Shown piece after piece: positions 13,741-25,178 of a stretch of 64,000 bases of DNA (positions within the stretch are counted from its first letter, which is position 1; each line of letters starts with the position of its first letter). The notes beneath the pieces were generated by a model. It saw only the letters and a list, made by a program, of their open reading frames with translations, ran no database searches and was not told the DNA's origin. Source of the stretch: Ixodes scapularis (lineage: Eukaryota > Arthropoda > Arachnida > Ixodida > Ixodidae). The translations under genes were made by a program, and so were the position numbers. Location of the stretch: positions 11,190,018 to 11,254,017 of the forward strand of contig NW_024609836.1 in the NCBI RefSeq assembly GCF_016920785.2, in the 5' to 3' direction.

Positions 13741-13742
13741 CT

Positions 13743-13812
13743 TCGCTCCAACTTACGCGATAGACCGCGGAGGACGCTACGAACTATCTAAGCCAATCCA
13801 ATGCCGAGTAAG
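13743..13812 (+). repeat. Dispersed CGGACGCTAC repeat, copy 2
   Basis: cttcgctccaacttacgcga, gaggacgctac and agccaatccaatgccg align with the copies at 2258 and 24851. Confidence 0.5.
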
Positions 13813-14859
13813 TCTCACGTGACCTACGGGACGGGCGCAGGGACACGCTGGGCGGCACGTAATCAGGCGACGACCCCGGATTGACTGGGACGGCCCGTCA
13901 CTTCCGCCGCGATCCATCGCGAGATGAAACGGAGTTGGACGCCGCTCGTCCAGCGAAGATAGTCGCACAAACGCTTTAAGGCTGCGGTCCCGCGGCAGCC
14001 ATCTTGAACAAGGCGTTAGTTCAACCAATAGATGGCGACACGCACCTGTGCGGTGGCCGAAACATTGGTTCACAGTGGGATGGCTCGAGCACCATCACGT
14101 TCGCCTCGTGGCCTTGCTCGCGCCGCTGCCAGCTGTGCTCAGATAGCTCAAGTAGCGTGGCCCAGCAAACGGATGTATGCGAGAATGTCAGGCTGGGTAT
14201 AAATTGTTCTTTGATATACGGAGATGCGGTTCGGCGGTTGTAACGGGCTTTCGCAATAAATCTTACCAAGAAGGAATCAAATGTTGATATACGTGTCAAT
14301 ATTCTATCAATAAAAATTTCCTCTGCAGGAATGCACGCTCAGTAGACTCAACCAGGGGAAACGGACGTCAAGTAAACTGCTTCGCGATTTACGGTACTTA
14401 TCTCATCATTTTAATGACGACTAAAATAGTGTCACGAAATATTGTGTTTCACGGGGTCCGGAAGATGTTGTAAAGGTTGTTACATTATAGTTCCCTGAAA
14501 ACAAACGCCGTTGCAATATTTTCGGAAGTACCGACACACATAATGTTGTAAGCACAGCTTAGGAAAACCGTCAGAAGAAATAGGAAGACGTTTATTTGCA
14601 ATGAAGACGCTATGAATGAACGGCGTTTAGCGACGCCAAGTTATGAGCGTTCGGGAATTTATAAGTTGACGTGATTGCTAACTATGGACATGCGAACAAT
14701 GAAGACCAGTTTTGTCGGGAGATGGTGTTGCGGTGACGACCTGATATCGGACGACTCATGGCAGACGAACAAGCAAGTTTCTTCTCAGCGAATGGTAAGT
14801 GTCCAGTGTCAAGCACAACACGTGGCTACCAACGTTGTCGACATTTCGAACACTTGCCG

Positions 14860-15600
14860 CTTTCGACAAAAGTCCTGGTACCTGGGCTAACTTTGTGGAA
14901 AGACTCGAAGTCTTCCTTGAATCCAACGCCATCATGAACAGTAACTAAAAACGATCCACTATTCAGTCGGTGGGTGGCGAAACGTATCCATCTACGGAGT
15001 AATGGGCGATGCGTGCTCTAAGTGGCTGTAAGTCTACACGATGCCTGCCACGACGTCCAAACACGTCATTGACGTTCAACGGTCTCTTTTACCTACTTTT
15101 GCCCTACCGAAAATACTTTTCTCTAATAACGCGCAAAATTTTGCTTCAAATAAAATAAACAAGGTTTTGAAGAAAAAAACCGGCATGAGGCATCACATTA
15201 GTGCACCATACCATCCTGCAACTAACGGGCAAGCAGAGCAGATGATGTGCGAAACGAAAAAAAGCCCTTTTGAAGCTTACGGAAGAAGCAGTTTAGTGAA
15301 GAATCGCCAGGTTCTTGTTCCGGCAGCACGCGACGGTCTCATCTTACACGAAAAAAAAAACCCGCCGAAGCAATATTCGGCGGACGAAGAGCCACACCCC
15401 TCGATCTCATATTACTGTAGCCTACGAACAAAGATCGAGAGATTCCCAGATAGAGAGTAATGGCAGTTTAATCGGTCGGACAACTCGTCTACGTGAGGAA
15501 TTTCAGCGGAAGTGGGGCCTTCCATGTAAAACTTGAGTAGAAAAGGCTCTATATGTTGGTTGACCAGGAGGTGTCATCTCTCTGAATACGCTGGATATCA
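14860..15600 (+). pseudogene. Ty3/gypsy-type retrotransposon remnant (gag and integrase pieces)
   Basis: At 14869-14945 a gag-like peptide reads GTWANFVERLEVFLESNAI. At 15041-15300 an integrase-like peptide carries LPKILFSNNAQNF and ISAPYHPATNGQAEQ, matching the second half of the retroviral-type integrase core. The canonical Asp (SDN) is Asn here (SNN), and the Glu in NGQAE is kept. At about 15476-15525 GQLVYVRNFSGSGAFH resembles the integrase C-terminal region, in another frame. Protease and reverse transcriptase are missing and several stops intervene. No LTRs were recognised. Confidence 0.65.
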
Positions 15601-16290
15601 ATGACCTTCAGTGTAAATATAACTAAATCACAAAACTCTCTTTGTGTATTGTTTAACTGCCCTTGTATTTGACAGTAGAAGCTATAGTGGTGATATGGAC
15701 CTTTCACACCAGGCTCCTTTTTCTTATTTTTCGCCTCAGACTCCTTTGGGGTTTAAGTATGCTTCAAGAATCTTTTGGAACGGGGACACTTTACGTCAAC
15801 GAGGCCATTTGTTCCAAGTAGTCAATCAGGGAATGCTGCTAGAAATCCGTCCCTCATATTAACGAATAAGCCGCACTTTTGCACAGTGCAGTTGTCCTGT
15901 TCAACGTACAGTTGTAAAGCAGCATCCTCGTTGATTCTAACTTATACTGTTGCGGGTGAAGAAAGTCTTTGGGTACACGATACTTGAAAAAAGTCTGGCA
16001 CTGTACATTGTGGTTCGACACCCACTAATGTCGCTGTCCTTATGGTGCCTCATCAATTTATAATTACCTCGTCACCTCATATTGCTCTTCATCAACAGTA
16101 AGTACAATAGGCTACCGCCGTATTACAATCCAAGAATTGAAAAATTTAGTCGTTCAGTCCTTCAACAAGTTTATTATTTATACATTGTTATTACGTTTCA
16201 TTACCTCGAGACGATCGACGTCCATCGTCGATCTTCAAATACTTTTACCTGTATATAAATTAGACGCACAAAAAGGGGGAGGGGGGGGGG

Positions 16291-16558
16291 GTCGGTGGCC
16301 GAGTGCATGGTCTAGCGCACACCAGCTCGGAGCACTTGGAGCGAAAGCTCGCGCTGCAGAACCCACCCCGCCCTTGCCCGTTTCGATCTGGAAGAGCATC
16401 GTACCGGCGTGCGGTCGTGTATCACTACTGCGTGGTGCACGTTAAAGACCCCAGGTTTGCGGCTGTACCGCACTGGCTAAATTGTTCATCTAAAGCTGAG
16501 ACACCAGACGCCCACTAAGGCAGACTAACTTCCGGCTGTATAAACATACACACAACAA
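16291..16558 (+). mobile_element. SINE-like repeat with tRNA-like head (copy A)
   Basis: Begins GGTGGCCGAGTGCATGG right after a G-rich tract, resembling the 5' half of a Leu/Ser-type tRNA. It is followed by a body containing aaagctcgcgctg, tatcactactgcgtgg, gctaaattg and gagacaccagacgcc and ends in a cacacaac tail. The body recurs at 27273-27535, which shows it is a dispersed repeat. Confidence 0.55.
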
Positions 16559-16670
16559 TTTGCAATTAGACGCCTAATAACAAAGAACACAGCGTGCTGC
16601 ATCTTTTCTTTTGGTGCCTTTTTTTTTTTTAACCAGCGCAAGCTCGTGCGTTCTTTCTTTTGAGACGGTT

Positions 16671-16817
16671 ACCGCTCATTCACACTGGAAGCGGACCAGT
16701 ACAATTGCACGCGCACTCGATGACGTCGAGTGCGCGTGCAGTTGTACTGGACCTTTATACAACCGCGTTCGCAACCGCTTTGCGAACGCGGATCCGCTTC
16801 CAGTGTGAATGAGCGGT
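16671..16817. mobile_element. Compact foldback with three nested hairpins
   Basis: Outer stem accgctcattcacactggaa (16671-16690, extending to gcgga at 16695) pairs with 16793-16817. Inside are two separate perfect or near-perfect hairpins: 16696-16750 (arms ccagtacaattgcacgcgca and its complement) and 16763-16791 (ccgcgttcgcaa/tttgcgaacgcgg). The result is a three-way-junction fold in 147 bases. Confidence 0.65.
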
Positions 16818-16984
16818 TAGAACGGTCGCACATAAAACCCGCGTTTCTCCTACCCGCCCGCTTCCTCCTCTCATTATGTGTATTTTGTTATAACTAAATA
16901 AGCTATAATGATGGTGTATTATTCATATTTACTTTCAGTTTCAGTCAGGGAAAAGGAGTTTCGCGGGAACTATTGCCAATAAAT

Positions 16985-17714
16985 GAGCTGCGCTTAGAGT
17001 ATCGGAACTCTCTTCCCCGACAGTGCTGTGAACGCCGCCATTTTGTTGCTTGTGCAGAGCAGGCGCAACTGGCGATCGTCATGATTCAAAAGTGCGACGT
17101 CCTCAGCATTAGATTCGGTGTTAGGAAGCTCATGTAATGTTGCTTTGCTTTGTCGAAAACTGTTGAAAGTGGAGGACGGAAAAGCGTTTCTTGTGATTTT
17201 AGATAAAGCTTCAAATAACTGGCAACCATGATTGTAAGCCACAATAAGGCCAAGTGTCGCTACTCTGAAGCGTAGCTTATTTAATGACACTATTCATGCT
17301 CTTGTTCAAGAGGCTTGTAATACCTGGAGGGGCCATGACGTAAGCACCGTGGATTCCACAAGCCACTACCTTTTGACACCTGCCTCTTCTTCATTGTTCC
17401 CACTTGTGCCAGTAAATAAGCTGCGGTTCCGAGTAACGACACTTGGCTTAAAATTGTGGCTTAAAATCATGGTTGCTAGTTATATGGAGCTTTATCTAAA
17501 ATCACAGGAAACGCTTTTCCGTCCCTCACAAATGTTTAAACAACCCGCGACAGAGCATTTTAATATTGCATCAGCTTCCTAGCACCGCATCTAATGCTGA
17601 GGAAATCGTACTTTTGGATCATGATGATCGGCAGGTGCGTTTGCTCTGAGCAAGACCCAAAATGGCGGCGCCCTAACCAATTTTGGGGAACTGAGTGCCG
17701 ATACTTTAAAGCTC
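16985..17714. repeat. 0.7 kb imperfect inverted repeat
   Basis: Arms 16985-17287 and 17411-17714 are about 300 bases each, clearly homologous with scattered substitutions, separated by about 123 bases. Shared blocks include gaaacgcttttccgtcc, aatctaatgctgagga and aaaatggcggcg. Short frames in both arms (KLRFRVATLGL and KLRFRVTTLGL) are mirrored. They may be a relic of a common coding sequence, but no family was recognised. Confidence 0.65.
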
Positions 17715-19011
17715 ATGTAGTGACTCTAGGCATAAAGTGAACTCGGGTGTATTATTTTCCTCTTCGTCTTTATTGTTTATTGATTTCAATCATATCGAAT
17801 AATGAACGCATTATATCACGCTACGCTTGTGTAATTATTTGTCTTAGATTTATTAGCCTGACCCAAGACTTAAACCATTCATTTATCGATAGTAAATCTT
17901 CCAATATATTTTTTAAATGTGAAGGTAAAAAGACACGGAGATTGATGATGATACAGATGCCAACGCCGCCCTCGAAAATTTTTTGAACGCTAGAAATCAG
18001 CAGTTTGTCTGCCATCCGCCAGGTAGCGCCACAAAACACCCAAACAGTTTTTAATTGGTTTTAAAATTAGCTAAGCTCTACACCTATTAAGAAACCGAAG
18101 CAAGATCATTGGGAAAATTTAATACATCGCAATGTATATCTATTCCAAACAATAAATGTTATTAAATGCCAATAAATCTGTTTGATGTCCAAAACAGATA
18201 TGCGTCAAAAACAGGTAAGTTTGAAGGGCTCCTGGAGCGTTATAACTTTGAAAATGAAAAAAATCCATCGTCCACCTCTTGGGCAACCATTGTAGCTCTA
18301 AATGTTATAAAAGATTTTATCATAGTTTAATTATTTCTTCAGCGGCATTTGAACTACCATGTCTCGAAGCACAAAAAAGTGCTACGTTTGATATAAAATA
18401 TCTAAACAAAAAAATTTTACACAACATTAAATTTTTTTCTGCATATTACCGATTATAAGCACTACATCTGTAGCTAATTTCATTGCCCTAGCGCTTGTCA
18501 TTAAAAACATATTTGTGCTGAAAAATGTCAATTTTAGGGCAATATTTGGAGGGATGAAAAAAACAAAGTAGTGCAAATATCAAAAAAGTGGATCGTTAGA
18601 TTCTGCTCCGACATCATCTTAACAAAACTGCTATATTGTAACCCTGCTATCGTTAATGGATCGTTCATAAAACATGAACTAACGGAGCAAGTGAGGGTCC
18701 GCGCCATCATATTCGCAACGCTACAAATGCGCATGAACAGTAAAAACCAACACATACATAATATCAAATGAAAGAGGATTGCATTGCCTTTCGAATGACA
18801 TCAATCCCACAAAGCAGTATTTAAAAGGAGATGAGTAATGACCTGCCAAAAAGTACCTAAACTGCCACATTCAGTGGGACCGTGGCCTTAAGCGCAAAGA
18901 TAGCCACGAGGAATAGCTAACGCGTACTTATACAAAGCAACAAAAAAAAGAATCCAGGGTGTGTCGGGAGAGAGAGCGCTCCCTTTTTCGTTGTCTTCCA
19001 GTTCCAGCCCA
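17715..19011. other. No supported gene
   Basis: AT-rich sequence; nothing recognised on either strand. Confidence 0.55.
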
Positions 19012-19079
19012 CGAACTTCGTTTCACCTTACGGTGAATCGAAGCGGGCGTTACCAGCCATCTCGGCCACTTCAGGGCTA
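19012..19079 (+). repeat. Dispersed CGGACGCTAC repeat, diverged copy
   Basis: cgaacttcgtttcaccttac, gcgggcgttaccagccatc and tcggccacttcagg align only loosely with the other copies. Confidence 0.3.
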
Positions 19080-19740
19080 CGAACCCGTCGCGTGAATACA
19101 AGTTGCCTTCCGAAGACCACGTGACATCCATGCTTCATCGGATTGGCTGTGACTGCTCGTGGCGGTCGCTATGGTCCACCGTTAGGTGAAACGGATAGGG
19201 AGTCTGTTGTGCCGCGTGATCCTCGGTTATGGGAATGGAAGCTGGGGCGGGGGGCTGTTCTCGAGGAGATACATCAAACAATACCGCCCCGTTCTTTTCC
19301 GAGTAGGAGCGTATCCGTCATGTCACGGCGAGGCGTCAAGGCTACGCCCGCTCCTCCGCTCTCGCTTTCAGCGTACTCTCATTAAAGCCGCCTTTTGACG
19401 TGCCTGCACCTATACGCTTTTCCACCGCTTATCACCCGGTAGAAAAAAATAAATGCCGAGACACTGAGCTGTAGGCGCATGCGCGCCGTTTGATAGTTCG
19501 CAGGAGAGCGCCACTGCGCATGCTCAAAGCGCGTTTACCAGCCAAATACTGGGATCAAGTTGTCTGCATCTTCAGCAGGAGTTGCGGTGACGTCAGAATG
19601 ACGTCGAGCTCTGATTGACACTGTTTGAAAGGATTGTGGGTAGGCACCAATGCTAGATGCCTCGACGTCTACCCATTATTATTATTTTCAATCAGCCAAT
19701 AAGAGCTCGTCGTTCTGACAACATCGCAACCCGTGCAAGA

Positions 19741-19905
19741 AGCAAACGAACTTGCGTTCCGCATGGCGGAACGCAAGTTCGTCTGCTTTACGTGCACAGG
19801 GGTTACGTTACGTTGTTTGCCAACAGTCCCGCGTTTGTCCACACCAGGTGTGGACACGCGTGCACGAACCGGACTGGCGTGAAATGAATCGTCTGCACAC
19901 GTGCA
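19741..19905. repeat. Chain of three hairpins
   Basis: 19741-19787: arms gaacttgcgttccgc/gcggaacgcaagttcg. 19831-19860: cgcgtttgtccacacc/ggtgtggacacgcg. 19892-19905: ctgcacacgtgcag. Probable foldback element; no coding potential. Confidence 0.5.
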
Positions 19906-20561
19906 GTGCCGACAGAGGCGCCGCCGCAGGGGCGTGACGTCAGAGGGCGAAGTTTGTGTATGGGGACGTCGCGAACTTTTGTCGGGCCTAAGGTTCGACT
20001 GGTTCGGTGAACCATCGAACTTCTAGCACATTTCGACCAAGTTCCACTCCTTAATCGAGGTTGCCCGAACTCTACGCAAAAATCTAACTTTTGAGAAAAA
20101 AAAACAAAAAAACATTTAGTTATAAATTAGTTTGTATCAAATTTGACACAGCGCTCACTAGCGTTCACGTTTACATAAGAAGAACATATAAGCATTTTAT
20201 TTAATTCGGAATAATGCTACACCCATTTTCTGCCGTGCCGGCTCGTTTTGAATCCACGCGCACGCGGATGATAGTCAAACTTCAGTCGAACGTGTCTCAA
20301 ACTTTGCGTCAAAGCTTAAGAAAATTCGAACCTAGCTGAGCTCGAACCTCGGCAGATTCGCCTAATTCTAGCTTCTTCTTCATTCTTCTAGCGTCCAGCT
20401 TAATTCTTATGAAATAACAAGCAGAGCAGACCATCTGTATATCTGGTCTAATTATGCCTTAAGATTATGCCTTAAGGCGGAATTGTTAATGATTTAGCTA
20501 TTCTAAATTATTAACCTGTTATTGAAATTGAAACTGAAAAATTAAAAATACTAAATAATGC

Positions 20562-20930
20562 TCACTTTTGCTGCCTGAAAGACCCATTAGCCAAATATTT
20601 TGGTTTCTTGTTTGAAAGGATTATAGATGGGTTGCTGAAACACCTGTCATTCCGTCTTTCAATGCTTGCTGCTTCTAAAATTTGCCTGGTGAGTTGGTTG
20701 GAACTCTTGCCTAGCACAGTACACTTCTTGAAAAACTCCGAATACCCACAATCCCTACAGTGAAGTCCTAAATGTCCAGAGTTGGCGCTGACGATGTTTT
20801 TGCCATGGTCTCCAAGGCGGTCATTTAGACACCATCCAGTCTGCCCTGTGTACTCTCCCCCGCAGGAAAGTGGGAAGAAACAAATGACACATTCTACACG
20901 GGAAACAAAGTTCGTTCTGTGCTTCTTGAT
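20562..20930 (-). pseudogene. Penelope-like element GIY-YIG endonuclease fragment (copy 1)
   Basis: The minus strand reads open for about 122 codons up to a TGA at 20562-20564. The peptide includes CVICFFPLSCGGEYTGQTG, NDRLGDH, LHCRDCGYSEFF, TVLGKSSNQLTRQILEAAS and CFSNPSIILS. This matches the GIY-YIG endonuclease that ends Penelope-like retroelement polyproteins (Y-x-GQTG core, Cys/His pairs, Glu in the ILEAA helix). It has no ATG of its own and no reverse transcriptase upstream, so it is a 5'-truncated element. Confidence 0.75.
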
Positions 20931-20974
20931 TCAGCTTACTACATTACTTGGAGGCAAGTTTACCTTTTTGTACA

Positions 20975-21200
20975 GTAATTTACTGTAGCGACTGCGGGTG
21001 TTCGCCTATTTTAAAGACGTGTACTATGCTGGGCAAGAGTCCCAACCAACTCACCAGGAAAATTATAGATGCAGCAAGCATTGAAAGATGTATTGGCAGG
21101 TGTGTCAGCAGCCCATGTCTCTTTCGAAAAGGGAACTAGAATATTTGGCCAAAGGGTCTTTGAGGCAGGAACATAGAAAATGCTTTAGTATTTTTCAGTT
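20975..21200 (+). pseudogene. Penelope-like GIY-YIG fragment (copy 2, head-to-head)
   Basis: Encodes CSDCGCSPILKTCTMLGKSP followed by NQLTRKIIDAASIERC, closely similar to copy 1 but on the opposite strand. A TAG interrupts after FRKGN, and homology continues in another frame (EYLAKGSLRQEHRKCF). The 3' flank (aatatttgg..gggtcttt..ttagtatttttcag) also matches that of copy 1, so both are copies of the same 3' end, joined near their 5' breakpoints. Confidence 0.7.
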
Positions 21201-21784
21201 TTCGTTTTTACAGTTTCATTTTTTTACTTTCATTTTTGTTTTTATTTTTAGTTTTTATTCATTTGTAAGAGAATTTTATAATTTTTATATTTTTCAGTTT
21301 CTTGAGTTAGAATCTTGTTTTTGGTGCGTAGAGGAAGAGTTGTTTATTGTAAGTGGAAGACGATAACCAACACAAACCAAGAGTTGTTAGTTAGCACTGA
21401 ACGACTGTTTTTTGTTTTGTTTTCTAGTGCCTGTGTCCTTAAGTGTTTTTTTTTTCTTTTGGTGCGCTGTTACGCTAAATAACATGAACCACCAACTCGC
21501 CCAGTCAGCTGTCCTAACAAATTCGCATTCCTTTCAATATACCTCTATTTCCTTTTTCAAGGAATCGCTACTCGAGTGTTCTCCTATATTTCTAGAGTTA
21601 CAACATTCACACAATTATTTATTATATCCTGAATCGACTATTTCTATTTCTTCTCAATATCACGTTCATCCTGCCGCATTGGGTAGAAAACACAGCTTTT
21701 GCATTGCATGTAATAAACAGCAAAAAAGTTAAAAAAACGAAGCCTAGTCAGAGTAAAATTTCAAAATGCCGAATAAAATGCTGA

Positions 21785-22500
21785 TTAGACAAGAAGACCT
21801 GCAAATTCTTGCACGTAAGAAACCTGATGCATATCTTTATCTGCCGCTGCTATGTTCTCGACGCTCCGCCAGTACGAGAAGTCGAAATAAAAATTGACCG
21901 GATACTTCGAACCAACGACAACGACACGGCACGACATCTCGCGACACTGGCTATACCGTAAGAACCCGGCTCCCAGCATCTTGTCTTCATAAACCGAAAT
22001 TTGTTCTTTACAGTTCTCGGTTGCCACGACATTCCTGCCAAGCCGTCTTATATGTCATATGACATTCCGCTCAAAAGTAAAGCTCCGTTTAACGTAACAG
22101 TTGATGCGACAAACTACAACCTCTTCTGGGTTCCTTCTCAATCGGACTGTTCTGTAACAGTAGTGTTCTTCAAATAATGTGACATTCACTTGCGGAACAA
22201 GTCGCGCGGGGAAAACGGGGGTCGCTGACACCTCGATTCAAGAGAATCCCGCATCGGTTGCAGTAAACTTCTTCCGAAATACCTTAGCGGATCAAAGTGA
22301 GAAGACAGCGTGTATACATGTACCATTTCTCGTCACGCGAGAAGTTCGGCATGACAGGCTTTTCTACGGAGGCTATAATCACACGGTCCGGTTCACTCTG
22401 ATGACCCCAGCCTCGGATCACTTTCACGTTGAAGGACAGACCGTTCGTGGGCAGAAGGCTACGCAATGCGGAAGTGCGTTTCACCAGCGTATGATATGAC
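21785..22500 (-). other. Unrecognised minus-strand ORF cluster (possible exon or pseudogene)
   Basis: Three consecutive minus-strand frames look more protein-like than chance. 22284 to about 22600 gives a peptide ending WYMYTRCLLTLI. 22032-22231 reads VNVTLFEEHYCYRTVRLRRN then VVVCRINCYVKRSFTFERN. 21785-22027 reads NCKEQISVYEDKMLGAGFLR then QCREMSCRVVVVGSKYPVNF. They are separated by stops and frame changes. No family was identified and no convincing splice sites were found. The opposite strand also has open frames here, so this may be coincidence or a decayed mobile element. Confidence 0.2.
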
Positions 22501-22909
22501 GGATTGCTGGGAGAAAGTCCACACGTCAACGCCACATTCGCAGATTCACTCTGGTTATATATATATTTCTTTTCTTTTTCTGGTAAAACGCTGGTCATTT
22601 CAAGTCTGTAGCGAAGCGGATAGTTCGGATTTTCTGCTTCTTCTTTCCCTGGTATCTGGTGAACTTCTTTGTGAACAGGAAAATGTCGACGATTGGTGGT
22701 CAGGTCTGTATTAAGGGGGAACACTGGTCTTGGAGCATTTTTTTTTCTAATTTTATGACCAAACGCAATGAAACTGCTCAAGCTTCTGCAGTATTTTTGT
22801 GCTGATTTTGAATATCTGGTCCTTTTCTCAGTGAGTAGAATTGTCTCAACATAACTAAAACTTGCCTGCCTTTGTCTAGAGGAACTAAAGGAAAGAAACT
22901 GCTCCACAA

Positions 22910-24850
22910 ATTATCATTTTAACACATGGCAAGATACTGCGAAGCGTGGAGAATACAATCTTGGAAGTGATATCACCATACATTGAAGTTGAGTGCTCGA
23001 TGCATGGCTAACAAGTTATAAAACAAAAGATATCATAGAAAATGTTCTAGAGTTATATCAAAAAATCTACCCTCAACATTGGATGTTTCACAGATTTAGC
23101 TGCATGTTTCTGGAAAGGTTATACCTCTATAGGCTGTAGATGCTGAGATATGCCTCCTGCAACTTTTCAACGAGTCCAAAAATTGTGTTTTGAGAAAATG
23201 ATGTTTTAGAGTCAACTTCAAATCACATTCAACCCACATAGACGTTATAAATTGATTTATAGTTCTAATATTCATCCATAGAATTAGAAGCCTGATAGAT
23301 TTAGAAGAGCAACAGTTGTAGGGGTCAACATCGCTATTTTCAAAAGAATGCAGTTTTAGGAAGTTTTAGGCTCCAAGGGAATACCTGCAGATGAAATGAG
23401 ACAAGTCTCAGGTGATGTTCTCAAATATAACGTGAATCCACCTGAGATTGTCCAATAATGCTACTACAGGTCTGTATCTTTCGTTAAAAAGCAGCGTATG
23501 GCACTGAAATGCGATCGCAGCACCGACCATTCACACTGTTCGTGCGCCTGCGAGTTCTGATAAATGTTAGTCAGGCGGGCTTCAATTTTCATCATTCAAA
23601 TTGAATTATTAAACCTTTGCAATGTCCGGAACGAGAATCTGTAATTAAATCAACTTCCGTAAAAAAAATGGAACAAAACTTTGGGCAGGAACTTGATTAT
23701 CATAACGGCGACATATTCAAAGGGATCGCCGCACGGCCTGAACCACGCCTTGCATCTCAACTGTGTGTGTTTTCCTCTTTTTGATGCTACCTCGTAGAAA
23801 AAAAAATCTGTAGAGTTTGATAACATCGAACTGCTCGCTCCGCATTGCCTACTGCACTGCCGTGCCCCAAACAACTATCACGCATCGACAACTGGATTAG
23901 GCAAAACACCATCTTTCCATCATCTTTACCTCCCTATCTCTCTATGTCTTCCAGACCTGCTCGTCTTCGCACTCTCGCTCTCGATCACTTACCCTCACTT
24001 TCACTTTAGTGAATCATCGCGACAAACTTTACACAACCCCCCTCCAGCTTCCCCTAAATCAAGCTGCATGCCGTAGGCTAAAATCCACAATATATGACTT
24101 AAATAAAAGTAGCAATAAAAAATAAAAAAAAAACAAAAAAAAACGAACAAACGCCGGGAATACAAAACTTTGCCTGTACCCTCCACTGCCTGCTCGATCA
24201 CAGCCTTAATCACTACAACGCCGCGAGCGATAGAAGGGCAGCGGCTCGTCTGCTCGCTACACTTTACAACGCAATTAGGCTAGCTAAGTACCGCGGACTG
24301 AAAGAATCAATAATAAGCCACGACAAAAGCCTGGAAGAACCCACAAAACGGGTTAGCCAAACATGCTCCTTCGAGAGATTGCACGCATTAAGAGTTTATA
24401 ACCGGACGTTGCGAGGGAAACAACAACAACAAAAAAAAAAAAAAAAAAAAAAGCGACATTTACGGTGTTTACGACAAGACGCTCGCGCGAGTTTACTCAC
24501 GCATACTCTCGCGAGATCACGCGAGTCAACTCAAACCCGGCTGGGGTCACGGGTTTATAGGCATTTTGCATGGCTCTAAAACCGGCATACTTTTACCGCG
24601 GACTTAAAAGGGTAGGAAAGTGCTCGAAAGCTGCGTGTCGCTTCCGATTCCGGCCTCCGTGGCGGGGCGGGGATCGGACCTCCGCGGTCGACAAACTTGG
24701 GCCGTAAGAAAGACGAGTTCGTTCACATCTCCGGAGTCATTTGTTACCGCCGAAAAAACTCGAGGAAAAGAAAAAAAAAAAAAAAAACGCTAGCGCTAGT
24801 GTTTTTCATCTGATTGTGCGCAATGCGCACGCTACAACGCGCGCGCTGCA
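22910..24850. other. No supported gene
   Basis: AT-rich anonymous sequence passing into A-run and CpG-richer sequence after 24380. Confidence 0.55.
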
Positions 24851-24920
24851 CTTCGTTCCAGCTTATACGATGGAGCGCAACGGACGCTACGCGAGGACAT
24901 CCCGGCCAATCCGGTGCCGC
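24851..24920 (+). repeat. Dispersed CGGACGCTAC repeat, copy 3
   Basis: cttcgttccagcttatacga, aacggacgctac and cggccaatccggtgccg. An inverted relative starts 200 bases downstream at 25119, so the pair could form a loose foldback. Confidence 0.5.
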
Positions 24921-25043
24921 GAAAAAATCACCTGACTACGTACGATGTGTTAGCAGTGTGTGGCTGAAGCGAACAATGCTTCGAAAACACGTATATGAGG
25001 CTTGTCAGCGAATGATTCTTTTCGTCATATCCACAACAAACAC

Positions 25044-25104
25044 CCGTGTTTTTTTTTTTTTTTTGTAGGACTTATTTTTTTTTTTGGGGGGGGGGGGGGG
25101 GGGG
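25044..25104. repeat. Homopolymer T and G tracts
   Basis: A T16 run, a T12 run and a G20 run in succession. Comparable G or C runs lie at 36640-36658, 46950-46975 and 51417-51433. Lengths are likely uncertain in the assembly. Confidence 0.85.
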
Positions 25105-25118
25105 AAGGCGTGAATAGA

Positions 25119-25178
25119 GCTTAACACAACATTGGATTGGCACCGGTGGCTCGTAGCGTCCAATGCGGTCCATGATAA
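25119..25178 (-). repeat. Dispersed CGGACGCTAC repeat, inverted copy
   Basis: attggattggcaccggtggc and tcgtagcgtccaatg are the complement of the family core. Confidence 0.45.

Noticed and set aside
22284..22907. 207-codon minus-strand frame as a whole gene
   Set aside because: The first half is low-complexity, with no recognised domain. Only the C-terminal part is mentioned, as a tentative cluster.
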